This document shows positions 1 to 12,624 of a DNA stretch of 64,000 nt, in pieces. The DNA comes from Ptiloglossa arizonensis (taxonomy: Eukaryota; Arthropoda; Insecta; Hymenoptera; Colletidae): the NCBI RefSeq assembly GCF_051014685.1, contig NC_135060.1, forward strand, positions 9,300,001 to 9,364,000, read 5' to 3'. The position numbers were made by a program, and so were the translations under genes. The notes under the pieces were generated by a model, which did not search any database, was not told the DNA's origin, and was given only the letters and a program-made list of their open reading frames with translations. The stretch's first letter is position 1, and each line of letters starts with the position of its first letter.

Positions 1-22
1 TCTTAATTCACCGATCATACTA

Positions 23-149
23 TTGGGTTGTTCGGAAACTTATTTCATTTTCTAAAATGGAAAATTTATAATTCAATAAAACGTTTATACATTCTAAAAA
101 AATCGTGTTTCATTTTCACCAAAACGTAACGACTTTTCGAACAACCCAA
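23..149. mobile_element. Mariner-like MITE, copy 1 (127 bp)
   Basis: A short non-autonomous DNA transposon. It starts TTGGGTTGTTCGGAAA and ends TTTTCGAACAACCCAA, so the ends are inverted repeats, and TA dinucleotides flank both sides (21-22 and 150-151). The middle holds the family core AAAATGGAAAATTTATAAT. TA target duplications and this kind of end are typical of Tc1/mariner elements. The element has no coding capacity and would depend on a transposase supplied elsewhere. Related copies lie near 12.6, 17.4, 51.9 and 60.1 kb. Confidence 0.8.
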
Positions 150-1202
150 TACTTCGAACGTTCTTCGAGGCAACAACACTCGTGCTCTTTTTTCTCTTCC
201 CGCTACATCTCTTTCCCGCTCAAGTTTTCAAGACTGCCCCCGACTTCTTCATTTTCCGCAGAAAAGAACACTTGTTCTCAACTCGTTCAATTAATCCCTG
301 TACATACCCACCCGTCGCTCGACGAACAAATTTTAATCGGTTCACTGGACGCGAAAAGAATCGAATCGAGTCTTCGGTGTATACGTATAAACCACGGAAA
401 CATTACGGTTGACTTTCTCGCGCGGAATTACCGCGTTTGGATCCTCGATTCTCGTCCGCTACTGTACACCGCATCGCGTTTGTTGGTTTCTCTGTGTCGC
501 GGTATCGAAGGTAAAGAAGTCCCGTTCGGCGTGCACAAACGACAAAATCAGGCTGTTCAAATTCCACGGTCCGGGCCGTATTGACCAGTGTCGAAGTTCG
601 TGCGTGTACAGGTGTGTGCCGTAGCTCGGACGTGGCTCTCGATCGTCGAAATGTGCACGTTGGCGGCTGCATACACGGAGGTGGCCGCTTCTGCGGACTA
701 ATGGATAGCGTTTGCGATTGGTTACAATGCCCGTAGATCGGCGTGTCCCTGCGAGAATAACAACGCGTAACATAATATCGACGGATTGGCATTTTGCTTT
801 TGCCGCAATTAACATTGCGCGGCGTGGACGGATTTTCGAATTCGCGCGGCCACGATCGGTCCTATGAGGTACGTACGTGCCAGTTCACGGCACGAAATTT
901 ACCGCGCGGCGTGACAATATCATCGAGTTGTAATGTATTAAAGAGGCTCGATAACGTTCGGTCGATACGAAGGTGAGTTACAATCGCGTCGGGACCCGGG
1001 CCGTGTAAACACAATTGCTTGAGCTACATCAATATTTTCTCAGCGATAACAAGTGACGCGAGCTGCTCGGCACAGCTTCGCGAATACGATATCCATTGCT
1101 GTTTACGATAAATTAATGTATCGCGATCGAACTACACCTACCGGACCCCACGGGAGCTTAGCTTAACGCCTGTATCGCGTAACGGGAGAACCTTTGGGAC
1201 TA
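150..1202. other. No gene seen; CpG-rich unique DNA
   Basis: Overlapping open frames occur on both strands (105-584, 403-792, 459-815), but they are Arg/Ser-rich and show no domain. I see no repeat, RNA gene or convincing regulatory site here. Confidence 0.6.
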
Positions 1203-1599
1203 CAAAGGGTGTCCCAATCGTCACCGGTCGATTTACTTTTTGAATAATGCTCGAACGGTTTAAGTGATCTTTATGTTTTTTGTTTCGTTTAAAAGTACAA
1301 ACTTGGGAGTTGTTTATGGAATAATATATCTTCCAAATGGTTGCCACATCTAGCTATTAAATTTTACACAGTACTTTGTACCGGCACATGATTTCGAGGG
1401 AAACGATTACAAAATTGAAGGAAGATCGTGATTTTTCGTAATACGCCTGAATAATTTTCACGCGTTCTTTCCCAGTGTACTTTCTCACGATTAATTTCCC
1501 ATCCGTCTAGACGACATAGGTCAAGTCTCGGGTTAATCGGTTCGACATTTGAAAAATAACGCGAAATTCAAATCGACCGGTGACGATTGGAACACCCTG
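1203..1599. mobile_element. 397-bp TA-flanked MITE with ~28-bp inverted ends, copy 1
   Basis: The left end reads AGGGTGTCCCAATCGTCACC and the right end is its near-perfect reverse complement (GGTGACGATTGGAACACCCT). TA lies just outside each end (1201-1202 and 1600-1601). The interior has no long open frame. A second copy at 17754-18159 aligns over the full length, with scattered substitutions and small indels. TA flanks suggest a Tc1/mariner-superfamily element, but no transposase is present to confirm the family. Confidence 0.8.
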
Positions 1600-3966
1600 T
1601 ATTTTAAACACCCTGTGTTTCAAAAATTGAAACTTTTCGCGGGGAATCCTCGAGAAATTTAACCGTGGATACTTACTCGCAATTTTAACGACTACTTTCG
1701 CGTTTCGGTATTGCGAACGACTCGAAAATTAAAGATACGCGCCAGTAGTCTCGGAGAGGTTAATAAAAGCGAGAGAAATCGTTTCTCAGCGTGACAGCGC
1801 TCGACCGCGTACAGCAATCCCGAGCGAAAGAAAACTCCATAAACTTGGGTCGAGAAGTAATTAGTCATGCGCCATATTTTCTCGACTCGGTGTCATCGAG
1901 CTACCATCCGTTTCGATCGTTGCGAAATAATTTCCGAGCGATAAAGAACGCAATGGTCGCGAGGCAGTTAGCTTCGAATTTATTCGTCACGAAAGTCGTA
2001 CGGACGAATTTATTCCACCGTTCGGTTTTTATACCGTACGGTTGATCGAACTCGGTGTTTCCGAATAACGAACATCGACGTTACTTTACGTAAATTATCT
2101 CTCTGGTCCAAGGGCGTCTTAACAATATTTTGTCCATTTTACGATACTACGTAGAATTTAATAAACATCGTGTTGCATTGTCTCGTTTCTGGAATATCTC
2201 GGACGATAAAATTCATAATAATGCCACTCTCTTTGAAACTGCATACTTCGATGCGACCCGAGGGTACGTTAATTTCGGATTCCATGTGTACGCGCGTGTT
2301 AGTGTACCTTGCACAGTTGGACAAGGTCCCGTTGTAAATTGGATCGCAGCTTGATGCCAGGTTTATGCTCTTAATGAATTATTTGCACCGTCCGCGTAAA
2401 ACAAACTGCAAAATTCCGAAACTCGTGTTTACACACGCTTGTCGTTTTGAATCGTACCGGAGTGTATTCCGGACGTTACCTCGTCAAACACAGAAAGGTT
2501 CGTTGATTTACTTTCTCGTGATGACACTGCCGCTTCGAAGTATTTGATCTTCCACAAAGGTAGTAAGTAATATTACCCGAATTATTCCAAGTAACTCCGA
2601 TGGAGACGTACACAGAACCCGAGATAACGAACTTTCGCGACTCTTGGACGGTGCAACATCGAACGACGTAAATTTCACGACGGAACGATATTTGCCTCCC
2701 GTTTTTCGCCGATTACGACGTTACGTGTAAACGTTACAAATTGATACGATCGCAATATACGGTGTCGTCGTTGCTTTCGTTTGTTTTCGACGTCAAACGG
2801 CAGATTGTTTCGTAGATAAAACCATAGAGGACGCATAGAAACGCGTTACGGTATATTGGATTTTGTTGCGGGTAGCTTTGAATTTTGCACTCGAGGCCGG
2901 TTCGTTCATTAACTCGTACTAGAGAGTCGACGATAATGGCTTTTCTACCTACGCTTTCTGCCGCTGAAAGCTTGCTAAAATATTCGCGCTCGTAGTGTCC
3001 CGCAATTAATTTTTAGCACAAATACGTTCCGATAGCGGTATCCGGCGTACGAATAGTGTTCGTTTTCCGAGAGAATCCCTTACGAGACGAAGCAGCGCCG
3101 TAACGCGCCGTGTTTACGCGCGTCTGTAGATTTTAATTGCAAATTGTAATACACGTTTTCTCGCGTCACTCGACCGTTTAAATAATCGAGATGTCGATGG
3201 GAAATTACGAAGTGGACGGTTATTGACAATCGGCGCGGTGTCAATATTTCGTTATCCGACCGACGCTGAACGAATACATCGTTAACAATCGATACGGACT
3301 TGGTAAGAACGGTTTCAAATTTTCATACAATTGTCGCGCTCTCGTTTCGCCGGAATATGTACATTGGCATCGACGGGAGCATAATTCGGCAATTTGTTGG
3401 CCAAGATGAACGAGGAGATTTTAATTGGTAGTAATGACTCGCGTAATCATGGCAGTCGTTACTGCCGCCTAAATGCAACGTATTACCTGCCGTGTATTGC
3501 TTTGAAGTGCAAATAATACCCTAAATTTCCTCTTGTTTATGCATTCACCATTTCCATCGGTACGAGAGCGAACGCGTACGTACACGTACCCGCACACGGC
3601 ACCCAAATGAACATGTCAAGAGCATAATGCACTTGTACTAATGCACATTGCGTGTTAGTACCGGGGAGTGTGTACGCATGGAACGTCGTCGTGAATTTCC
3701 CGTGAAATCGAGTAACAAACGATTGGTCGTACGGAAGACGTTGAATTTCTTCGCGCATCGAAAACGAGAGGGAACTATTATATATTTTCGCGGTATCACG
3801 CTGAACAATTTAAAGAGAAACTCCGTGTAGAAAATCGATGTATTCTCGTTTACGGTAATGCGAAAGAAACGAGAGAAATTGCGCGATGTACATTCGCGTA
3901 ATTTACATCGATCACGTTCGTAGAATTCTTAAACGAAGCTACCACGCGACTTGTACTTTCATCGAA
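1600..3966. other. No gene seen; unique intergenic or intronic DNA
   Basis: Only short open frames under 90 codons occur, with no domain. A second ACACCCTGT word at about 1613-1621, next to the end of the preceding MITE, may be a fragment of another copy. Nothing else stands out. Confidence 0.6.
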
Positions 3967-4199
3967 TTAACCCTTTGCACTCGAGGCTTCTTTGCTACCA
4001 GAAATTCTTTAGGTCGTAAAATTCATCTGGAACGGAAGATTTTTGTATACTTCGCATACATGCGTTTACACTCCACAAGAACGCAATACTTAAATTCCAA
4101 TTTGAATTCCAAATCACCGAGTTTTCCCGGATAGAAAATAGTACACCGAATTAGGTGGCGACCGAGGATCTCCTCTCGAGTCCAAAGGGTTCGAATTAA
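3967..4199. mobile_element. piggyBac-like MITE (about 233 bp)
   Basis: The segment is bounded by TTAA on both sides (3967-3970 and 4196-4199). The left end reads TTAACCCTTTGCACTCGAGG. The right end contains CTCGAGTCCAAAGGGTT before the last TTAA, an imperfect inverted match. TTAA target sites with CCCTTT ends are characteristic of piggyBac-type transposons. There is no coding capacity inside. The ends have diverged, with a few extra bases on the right, so the insertion is probably old. Confidence 0.65.
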
Positions 4200-4805
4200 A
4201 TCCTAGATCTCCAAGTCTCGAAAATCGCGAGCTTGAGAAAATAATACCAAAGTGAAGAAACTCTAATGCCTAGAAATTCTTCGTTGTCGTGATTTCTGTA
4301 CTCGGGTATTTGAAAAATCTTGGATGTGCTTGAAAATTCTCCGAAAACGAGAAGGATATTTCCGAGGTCGGTCGAGTTCTCCCGACGGTATGTTTCGATG
4401 CGACGGTCGAGGCAACCGGAATGGCGATACGCGTGGAAATCGAGTGGGAAAATTCGACGAGGGGACAGACGTCTCGTCGAAGATCGCGCGTAAAATTTGT
4501 TCCATCCGGCGGGTTGCCAGTTTGTTTTACGCTGGCACTCACGTGCCAAGGAAATCGAGGCACCCGGTGTCGGAGGGATGCTGGAAACGCGTGGAACACG
4601 AGAAGCACGCACTCGTGCGTGAACCGTTCAAAGTCGCGGCAACAAACGCTTTCAAAAATTGCATTAAGAGCCGCGTTCCCACTTCACCACGTATCCGTAG
4701 TCAGGTAGCGTTTGAGAAGTGCCGAATGAATGCAATTCTTGCGTACAAAGTACACGCGGTTTTTAAACACCCCTGTAAAGGGCGCTCGCCGCTCACCCGC
4801 GCGAG
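4200..4805. other. No gene seen; overlapping chance open frames
   Basis: Open frames overlap on both strands (4196-4612 minus, 4324-5028 plus). They are Arg/Ser-rich and lack recognisable domains. This fits CpG-rich non-coding DNA better than genes. Confidence 0.55.
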
Positions 4806-4808
4806 CCA

Positions 4809-4870
4809 AACAGAGAGAGAGAGAGAAAGAGAGAAAGACAGAAGAGAAAGAGAGAGAGAGAGGAAGGGGA
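4809..4870. repeat. GA-rich simple repeat
   Basis: An interrupted (GA)n/(GAAA)n purine tract. It gives Glu/Arg-rich peptides on one strand and Ser/Leu-rich peptides on the other, which explains the low-complexity part of the open frames covering it. Confidence 0.9.
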
Positions 4871-5189
4871 AAGGAGGAACGCCTTTGAGGGAATTCTCTG
4901 CGCAAGTTACCTCACCCGAACAAGGAAGAGTCTACATTTTCCTCTTTTTTCCTTCCATTCCGCAAGAGCGACGAGCGCGAACCGCCAGGCATTCTCGCCG
5001 TGGAAACGCCGCGTCGTCGTCACGATAATTGCAAAAAAGTTAATTAAGAATGCCGTAGGAATGTACCGATTTACATTTACGGGGTTCCGTTTACTTTCAT
5101 CTCGCCGCGGAGAGGAACACGCATCCAAGTATCGCGTAACTGGCCGCCCGCGAGAAGTCGTCGTCTCTTCTCTCGGTATCGGGTCTTCC

Positions 5190-5690
5190 ACGCATCCCCC
5201 GACCCAACGCTTTTTCCTTTATTCTCCACGACGCGTGTGTTCTCTTCTCGTGCACGCCCCTTTACGATTCCCATTAATCTTGCTTCCTTTGTTACCCACT
5301 CTAACGCTTATTATTCCTTCCGTCCCTTTTCGATCCACTCGACGACTCGACTCCGCGCTCGTTCACCGAGCGTCGTCGTCCACCCGACCCCCTTCCCCCC
5401 TCTTTGCATTTAGATTTTTCCACGATATTATCCACCTCTCATTGGATCTCTTCCGTTCCACAATCGTAACACCTTTCCTCCTCGTTTCCCCTCTTGATCC
5501 CTCATTATATTCCTCGTTCCTCGGTTTCCACGTCCCTGGAACGTTTCTTTTCCCTCTCGGTTCGTTCTCGGCTGGTGTTTCCTCTCGTGTACCCGTTCCC
5601 TGTTTCCCTTCGCCGTCCAACCGCGATCTCCCCGCACCCGAAAACCCCGCTCGTGTCGGTTCCTCTCTTTAGCTCTTAAGTAAATTCCAT
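5190..5690. repeat. Pyrimidine-rich tract
   Basis: About 500 bases are strongly biased to C and T on the plus strand, with runs such as CCCGACCCCCTTCCCCCC. The bias keeps a 203-codon frame open on the plus strand (5061-5672), rich in Ser, Pro, Phe and Arg. I read that frame as composition-driven rather than a gene. Confidence 0.6.
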
Positions 5691-6345
5691 TGCAGTTCGG
5701 TTGAGCGAGATTCCTCGCGCAACGTCGGCGCGGACGAGGGAAATCCCGGAAAGAGAGCAACGACGGAGGAACCGGAAGCTCGACGGGTAAGGGTGAGGCG
5801 AGATTGGACGGAGGGAGACGAAGGGAATCTTCCACTTACCTTTTCGACTTTTGTCGGCGTTGCCCATGCGTCGACGGACCCGTGAAAGCGTCCTCGAGAC
5901 CAACCCTTTCCCGTCGAGTGAAGTCCCTTTGACCATCAACAGTCCGCTTTTTAGACATTCGTCGGTCACATTGTGCGAGGGCTCTCGGTCCTTTTGCCGC
6001 GCGACAACGTGCGCGCATCTTTCTGCAAACGTCTCGTTGTAATTTTATGGACCGCGCGAACGTTCTCGGCAGTTTCCGGGTTCTTACGAGAACGTCCTCG
6101 CTCTTTTAGAACGGTTTTCAATGCGACGATCGACGCCATGGTGGTCGTCGTTTCGCGCGAGGAACTACTTTTTCGGACATTGGCGAGTTCGAGTAAACGC
6201 GAGAGAACACAATGGGAATTTGTTGCAATTGGACGATATGGGGGATTACGTTGCACAGAAATGAAGATTGAAGACGAAGAGTATAAGTTTTTATACGATT
6301 TGTAACATATTTTGAGTTTTGACTGTGAGAGGAAGGGTTTGAATA
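5691..6345. other. No gene seen
   Basis: CpG-rich unique DNA with short overlapping frames on both strands and no recognisable motif. Its right edge is the TTAA of the next transposon. Confidence 0.6.
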
Positions 6346-6912
6346 TTAACCCTTCGCGGTGGTATTAAATTTGGACAGTGTGTCGTACTGGTCGGAATTA
6401 TTTTTTAATTTGAAATAGCAGTGATACGTAATATTTAAGATTGCGAAGGATAAATATGATTTATTCGTTCTTTTGCGAACTTTGGATATATGTTTGTACG
6501 ACAATGTGTTTTAATGTAATGTTTTTATGCGAAAATTATATTTTACAGTTCCCCATCGTGTGGTATCTTTCACAACGGTCTTCTTCGACTACACGTATGG
6601 CAAAAATAATAAGTTTGGTGTCTTCCACCCTTAATCTTTCCGTTTGAATATACAGAACAATCTTTACTTTTTACATCTTCATAGTGTCGCAATATATGCA
6701 GTTTTCCATTAAGGAAAATCATTATAGCCTTTCTTCTTTACTGAATTCCATTATCTCTAATAGGAGCACCGTATTGGTTCGTGAACAGATTCTTTAGACA
6801 TTCAGATTCGTTCGGAGAAAGCGTAAACTAATACATAGTTGAATAAAGTATAAGATCAGTATGGTTCCTTGCTGTGGTGGCTGAGAGCAGACATACGACC
6901 GTAAAGGATTAA
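6346..6912 (+). mobile_element. 567-bp piggyBac-like non-autonomous element, copy 1
   Basis: The element is bounded by TTAA at 6346-6349 and 6909-6912. It begins TTAACCCTTCGCGGT and ends ACGACCGTAAAGGATTAA, so the outer ~15 bases are inverted repeats of the TTAA-CCCTTT-CGGT type. The interior is AT-rich and CpG-poor compared with the surroundings, and has no transposase frame. An inverted copy lies at 48098-48660 and matches along its whole length. TTAA sites and CCYTT ends point to piggyBac. It would need a transposase supplied in trans. Confidence 0.8.
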
Positions 6913-8189
6913 AGGAATTATCAATCCACGAAGGATCCAATAGGGTTACAAGTATCGGTATTCTTCGCTTGTGAAAATAATAATTATTTTGTCCCTGTTT
7001 AATTTCATAACTAATGTTCAATTTCTTTTTCCTTTACTATCGCAATATCGGACCGAACAATCGAGACGTACGTCTGAAAGTTCATTATTAAGATAATTAA
7101 TCTCGATCCACAGCAGAATGAATAATGTTTCACTACCAAAGCATCTAACGTTGCGAAATTCTACGTAAAATAAGATAACATGATAAAATTCTATTCTATT
7201 CTATTCTATCAATATAAAATGAACCGCGTCCTTTATCGTTACAATTTCAACGTCCTTATTGCCCGAGTAAACCACACATATACTGCGTAGAAATTCAGCT
7301 TTTAAATCTATACGAAAATGTACCTGCAATGTGTCAACGGGTACCTGAAACAGCACGTCGCACGTATTTCGAATTTCTAAACTTATTCCAAAGTCTCGAC
7401 CCCTAAATTGCTTCCCTTTGTTTAAATATCCAAATTTAATCTACTTACATACCGAATCGCGTTAAGGGAATGGTGACAGGATTACGGATTCACTGGCCGG
7501 AATATCTAGCGTTGAACAGTGTTTCTGCATTGCAAACTCCCGCCCAGCTTGTTACGTACGATTTGCAGCTGCATTTCGCGGAACGTCCCTGGTATACCGG
7601 TTCCACGGTTTCTACATTCGTTGAATCCGCATACCGACGTAAGACGTTGAAATCTCGCACGGTCAACGGAACATTGAACGTAACCGCGACGAATAGCTCG
7701 ATTTTCGGGCTTCGATTCCGTACTTATCGTTAATTGGTCGATCGATTCGCAGGTATTTTGCACGAGAAGTCGCTCAAAGACAGCCCACTTCCGAGCGCTC
7801 GTATCGCGAACCGAACTTTCGTAACTCCGACCGGGCAGAGTGCGAAGTTCTGGTCGTTAATTGGCCAGCGTTATCAATTTGCTAGTCCAATGTACGTACC
7901 GAAGTAAATATAGTTGAATTAACGGTTGTCGCGCGATGGAAATTGAGTTGGCTCGTTGTAACGTTACGGTGGAGGGGGGAAAAAAAAAAAAGAAAAAAAC
8001 GACTAACAACGAGACCGCGGCAATTCGTCGGCCGCGTTGCGATTAATGTTCGACGATGATCACTTTTTTGCGCAATCGTAACAATTCACGGCAAATGCGG
8101 ACGGCGATACCATTTTTTTCATTGTTTTTTTTTCCCCTCCCGGGCAAACGAGAAATTAATTCCCTCGTCGTTTAGAGTTTACCGTAGCT
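6913..8189. other. No gene seen; contains a small pentanucleotide repeat
   Basis: Unique DNA. (TATTC)n with about four units lies at about 7188-7208. An A-rich run follows a G run at about 7973-8000. Opposed open frames at 7470-7733 and 7506-7763 have no domain. Confidence 0.6.
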
Positions 8190-8203
8190 TACCGTTGGCA
8201 ACG

Positions 8204-8285
8204 AAACGAAAAAAAAAACAAAAAAAAAAAAATAGAAAAAAGAGTAAAAAAAAAAACAATAGAAACAAACAAACAAACAAAAATG
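8204..8285. repeat. A-rich low-complexity run with (AAAC)n
   Basis: Long A runs broken by single C, T or G bases, ending in CAAACAAACAAACAAA. It could be the tail of an old retroposed sequence, but no recognisable body or target duplication is seen upstream, so it is recorded only as low complexity. Confidence 0.85.
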
Positions 8286-8930
8286 AGAAACACGCGCGCA
8301 GAGGCGGCGTTGGCAGCAGTCGATCACAATTTGCCTGAAAAAATGTCTGTTTCCCCGTGATTTCGCGTTGGCCTAGAAAACGAGATGAATGTTTCACGAG
8401 CGTGTCGATAGATTTCCTCTCTGTGGAGGAGCGTGTAACAGTTTGTTTCCGTCGCGGCACTTTGTAACGCGATAAAAACGAGTGCATCCATCTTGCAACG
8501 CCTGGACATTCATTGTTGGCCTGTAATACAGGCTCGTTAGAAGTACGCGACATAAAATTGCGAGCGTTGCCACTTGCCCGACAGAATGACGAAGAACGCT
8601 TAGCAAATATACATACGCGAAATTGTGTTCGCCGCATAATACGCGCGCACCGGGGGACCCGGGTGAATGTAACCTCCTCGAGGGTACTCTGTTTCGTTGG
8701 GAGCACAATTATGATTTTAATTAACGACGCGACTACAGTTTATCCCGGTGTATCGCTGGTGCAAGTCGGTAACCGTTGCTCGCTACCGGAAATATCCGTT
8801 AAACAACATAAACGGTCGGAATGCTAATTGAAATCCAACGTTTAGTTATTTGTGTACGGTCGATCGTTAAATAAGATCGACGTGGAAATCGGCTCGATCG
8901 CGAACCCGATACTACGCTTTTCGAACGTTA
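8286..8930. other. No gene seen
   Basis: CpG-rich unique DNA. The minus-strand frame 8179-8706 ends in poly-Phe/Leu encoded by the adjacent A-rich run and is not a credible gene. Confidence 0.6.
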
Positions 8931-9290
8931 GCCAATTTTCGTTTCCAAGTGGAACAAAGTATTTCCCAAAGTTTATATTAAATCCGCGTTTCAACGTTCG
9001 ACGATTTTTCGAGCCTGAAAATTGTTCGCTCGGCCTCGAACCCACGAAGAGAATGCATACGATTTGCCGATGTTTAGCCTCGCGGATACTTACCGCTTGG
9101 GTTTGCTCCAATTTTCTTCCTTTCCAAGTGGAACAAACTTTCTCGAAAGTTTATATTAAATACGCGTTTCAACGGTGTTCGAACGCTTCGAAGATCGTTC
9201 CAATATCCGAGCCTCGAGAACCAACCAAGAGAATACACATTCATTTGTACTTACGATATTTATAATATCGCTCGGGTTGCGTTCTAAAAA
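8931..9290. repeat. Tandem duplication, ~179-bp period, two diverged copies
   Basis: The word TTTCCAAGTGGAACAAA occurs at 8942 and again at 9121. In both copies it is followed by AAAGTTTATATTAAAT and CGCGTTTCAACG, and later by CGAGCCT and an ACCAAGAGAA-like stretch. The copies differ by many substitutions and short indels, so the duplication is old. The open frame across both copies (8852-9265) shows the same duplicated peptides but no known domain. Confidence 0.8.
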
Positions 9291-9926
9291 TACAACGATA
9301 CGGTTGTTCGTGTACGCGATACAACGCCTAGGGATTATCCTCGGAAAAACGCGAATCTTTAATAATACTTACCGGTGAGGATCCACGAGTAAGAAAAACG
9401 GTACAAACTTTGCTTTTAATAGTCCGTTTAACTTCCGAGCGACACACGAAATACAATAGATTATCGCAAAAACTCTCGTAAGTTCTTTGCTACACATGTT
9501 TCACGACAAATGTAACGTAAAATTGATCTTCCACGATCGTTCTACGACGAAATTGTACACAAGATAATCGTAACTTAACAAAACTACTAAACATACTTAA
9601 CCAAAGGCACGTTTAACTGAAAACTTTCGAAGCAACGAACGCGAAGGTGGATAATCGTCGAAGGTGTCCGATTAGATTTTGTATCTTCGTTTACGAGCTT
9701 GGCTCTTGTCGCTTCTAATTGGTGGGGGAGTCGGGGCAAGTAAGGACAAAATTGGAAGCGGTCGTTGCAGGATTGGTTGTTCGAGAAGTGTGGAAACCGT
9801 GGGAAGGAGTCTTGGGTTAGGTCTGTATCCAAACAAGGGACAGGAAGAGGGAAATGCGAACGAAATCGAGGAAAGGGGACGGGAAATATTGAAAGGAAAA
9901 CAGAGTGCGCGCTCGAACGTCCGTTC
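9291..9926. other. No gene seen
   Basis: Unique CpG-rich DNA. Overlapping frames on opposite strands (9672-10235 minus, 9679-10290 plus) mirror each other and carry no domain. Confidence 0.55.
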
Positions 9927-10000
9927 GGGAATTATCTTTTTTTTCTTTTCATTTCGAGGATCGAACGAGAGGACAATTCCTAGCGAGGAAAATCGAGACG
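9927..10000 (+). repeat. Dispersed 74-78 bp repeat, copy 1
   Basis: The segment runs from GGGAATTATCTTTTTTTTC through GGATCGAAC and GAGGACAATTCCT to AAAATCGAGACG. It matches 12958-13035 closely. Words near the two ends (AGGAATT and AATTCCT) are inverted relative to each other, so this may be the end of a transposon family. The full element is not visible here. Confidence 0.7.
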
Positions 10001-12540
10001 TCTTAATTCGCGACCGAAAATACTGGGGTATATTAAACAACTCCAAATACACCCAGTCGCGGTGTGTTTGCGCGACAACGATACCGCGAAATAATCGAGG
10101 AAGAAATCTCTCGTATCGAAGCGTCGTTCGAACTGTATACTCGAACGTTTCGTGGTATCGTCGAACAAGAATTGAACCGGACGGTTGTCGTCGAACGGTC
10201 GATACGTTTGCTTTAATTTTCCACGGATCCCGCACGGAACGTTATCGAATCTCTAATACGGTGGACAGAGGTTTCGTGATCCGTTCGTGAGTTGTTTTTC
10301 CAGGATCGTTCCGACACGCGTTTCATCGAAATGATCCAGCACGGTTCGGGTACCAGGAATTCGAACGGACAGGGTAATTCCGATTCAGCGTAGATCGCAT
10401 GCAGACACTCCCGCGTTAGTTGTTCCTTGTATCGCGTTTATCTATTCCCGAAGGATAATGCATGCGCCCATCAGTATTCGTTCGAACTCAATATCGGTAC
10501 GCGGAAGGCGTTCCCGTCGCGTCGAATTTCCATACAGGCTCCTGCAGACAGTATGGAAATGCGAAACTGAAAAACAACCAAACCCTGAACGGTACCTGGC
10601 CGCCTCTTTCTCTTTCTCTTGTCGCGCGAGTCTCTTGAAACTCAAACCTCGGGACAACCGCATTATTTGACGAGGAGCTCTTGTTCGCTGAAAATTCGAC
10701 GGCGCGGAAACAATTTTGTTCAAACGTGGCACGAAAAGAAACGAGACTCGTGATTCATTCGCTCCGCGTACGCCGTTTCCTACCGTTTAAGCAATCTTTG
10801 CGCAAGATTATTCGCGACCGATCTACAAAAACTCGTGTATTTTCGTTCGCACGGATCAAAGGGAACGACACTACGCGACACGGGGACCGTGAGCAAGCTG
10901 GCCACTTATTACCGAGCACTTGTACAGTATTTTCCAAGGTTTAGTATCGCTGTGAAAGTTTGGCGCGCGCTTCGCGTGCTCGTTAGTTTCTCCTTCGCAA
11001 AGATTTTTAAATCGCTTCGCGTGCCCGTACACGCGAGACAAGTTCGTGAAATTACTACATTAGAATACTTGCGTTCGAACGAGCGAAAAAAAAAGAAAGA
11101 AAGAAAATCACGGAAGCAAGTGCGATGTAAGTGGTTAGCATATAAATACGAGTCGTTCATTTTTTTTTCAACGTCTCGCTGTTCAAACGTTGGGGAAACG
11201 TAACGATACGCTCGAAAGAAACACGCATTTTTTTCTACCGCGAACGAATGTCCGATTAAATTGCCTCTTTTTTTCTCGTTTCGCTCCGGATTAATCGTCA
11301 CTTTTCGTTGTCGAGCAAGGTGTAGAAAAATTCTCGATGCGATCGAAATCGAAAAATTGTCTTCAGTGGAAAATATAATAGAAAGTGTGGAACGTGGTTT
11401 CGTCCGAGAAGGTTTCTCCGAATGTAAAATCAATTTTAAAACGGATTCGCGCGTCCGATCTTTACGCGCTGTTTCTACTTACGTCGATGTTTGCGAACCT
11501 AAATGTCATTGCACTTTCCTTCGATCGTACCGTTTCTCGTTAATTGAAACTAGTTGAAACGGATGAATCTCTCGATGTTTATGAACGCTCGCAGAAGTAA
11601 AAATAACGAATATTCGAAATTCGCGTTTGTAGGGAACGAAGCCTCCCGCGCAAAAAACACATTTTATTCTAGATTTTCAATTTATTTTTCCATCAGAGAT
11701 AACCTCGTTCGCGATTGTTACGTGAATTTTGGCCCGGTTCTGTACCAGGAATTTCATAGTTTTTCATAACGCTCCGCTCTTCGGACCGAACAACTGTTTT
11801 TAACGTTACGCTCGCGCACGTTCAAAGGCAACGGAAATGTTCAACGATGCTCGAAGCGCCCCGGTCCTCCGATATAGAATTGCATCGTGACTGGAGTATC
11901 CTTTTCTCGAAATAAAAAGATCTCGATCCGAAAAGGAGGTAGCGAGCTGTTCTTCGTATCGATGCACGAAGTACGCCACTTGTATTTTCACGAGTATCGA
12001 TACGAAGCGATGGAACGAGATCGGCGGGCAAAGACAAATTATGTACAAAGTCCTATTGACTTAGGTACCGTCGAGCGATACATTTTACAATGCGTTCCAT
12101 TGAACTTGCTTCGAGAGTTCCCAGCGTTTGCATCGTAATAGCACTTCCGCGCGTTTTACAACCGGCCCGCGAAGCAATACCATTGAAATTCACAAAGAAA
12201 AACCGAACTGTCGTTTGTCATCCGAAGGAAAAAGCAATCTTTGGGAAGACAATCCCAACAAAGGAGAGTGGCAAGATTACTTTTACCGGTTTTATTCGCC
12301 CGATGGTTGTCCTTCGCTCGCATTTTGCCTTAAGCCGATAACTTCCTCGTTCCGGAGCTCTTTGCAGTCGTTTAAAGCATTTAAGAGATTTCCCCCCGAT
12401 CTCTCGAGAAGTGACAACCTTCGAGGAATTAGCGCCAAGGTAAATACCAACGAAGGCTTTACGATCTATTCAGGTGGCCTAAGCACAGATTTTTTTTCTA
12501 CGCTCTAAGCCGAAGAATCAACGTTCAAAGAAATCTTCAA
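10001..12540. other. No gene seen; unique CpG-rich DNA
   Basis: Several opposed open frames of 70-170 codons lie here (for example 10909-11433 minus and 11261-11557 plus). None shows a domain, plausible splice structure or protein-like composition. A short A-rich run lies at about 11086-11108. Nothing else is supported. Confidence 0.55.
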
Positions 12541-12624
12541 CGATAGTAGAAGCCTAGTCGAATAATTGGAAAAGTGTATCTCGAATTCGTCCAACTACTT
12601 TCAATACCTTTTGTATCGCAAAAT
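12541..12624 (+). repeat. Dispersed repeat flanking a mariner-like MITE, copy 1
   Basis: About 80 bases containing GCCTAGTCGAATAATTGG, AAAAGTGTATCTCGAATT and TACCTTTTGTATCGCAAAA. They match 17341-17424, which likewise sits directly to the left of a mariner-like MITE. Either the MITE landed once in an older repeat that was later copied, or these bases belong to a longer composite element. Confidence 0.7.

Noticed and set aside
8204..8285. Poly-A tail of a retroposed gene or SINE
   Set aside because: No recognisable body upstream and no target-site duplication.
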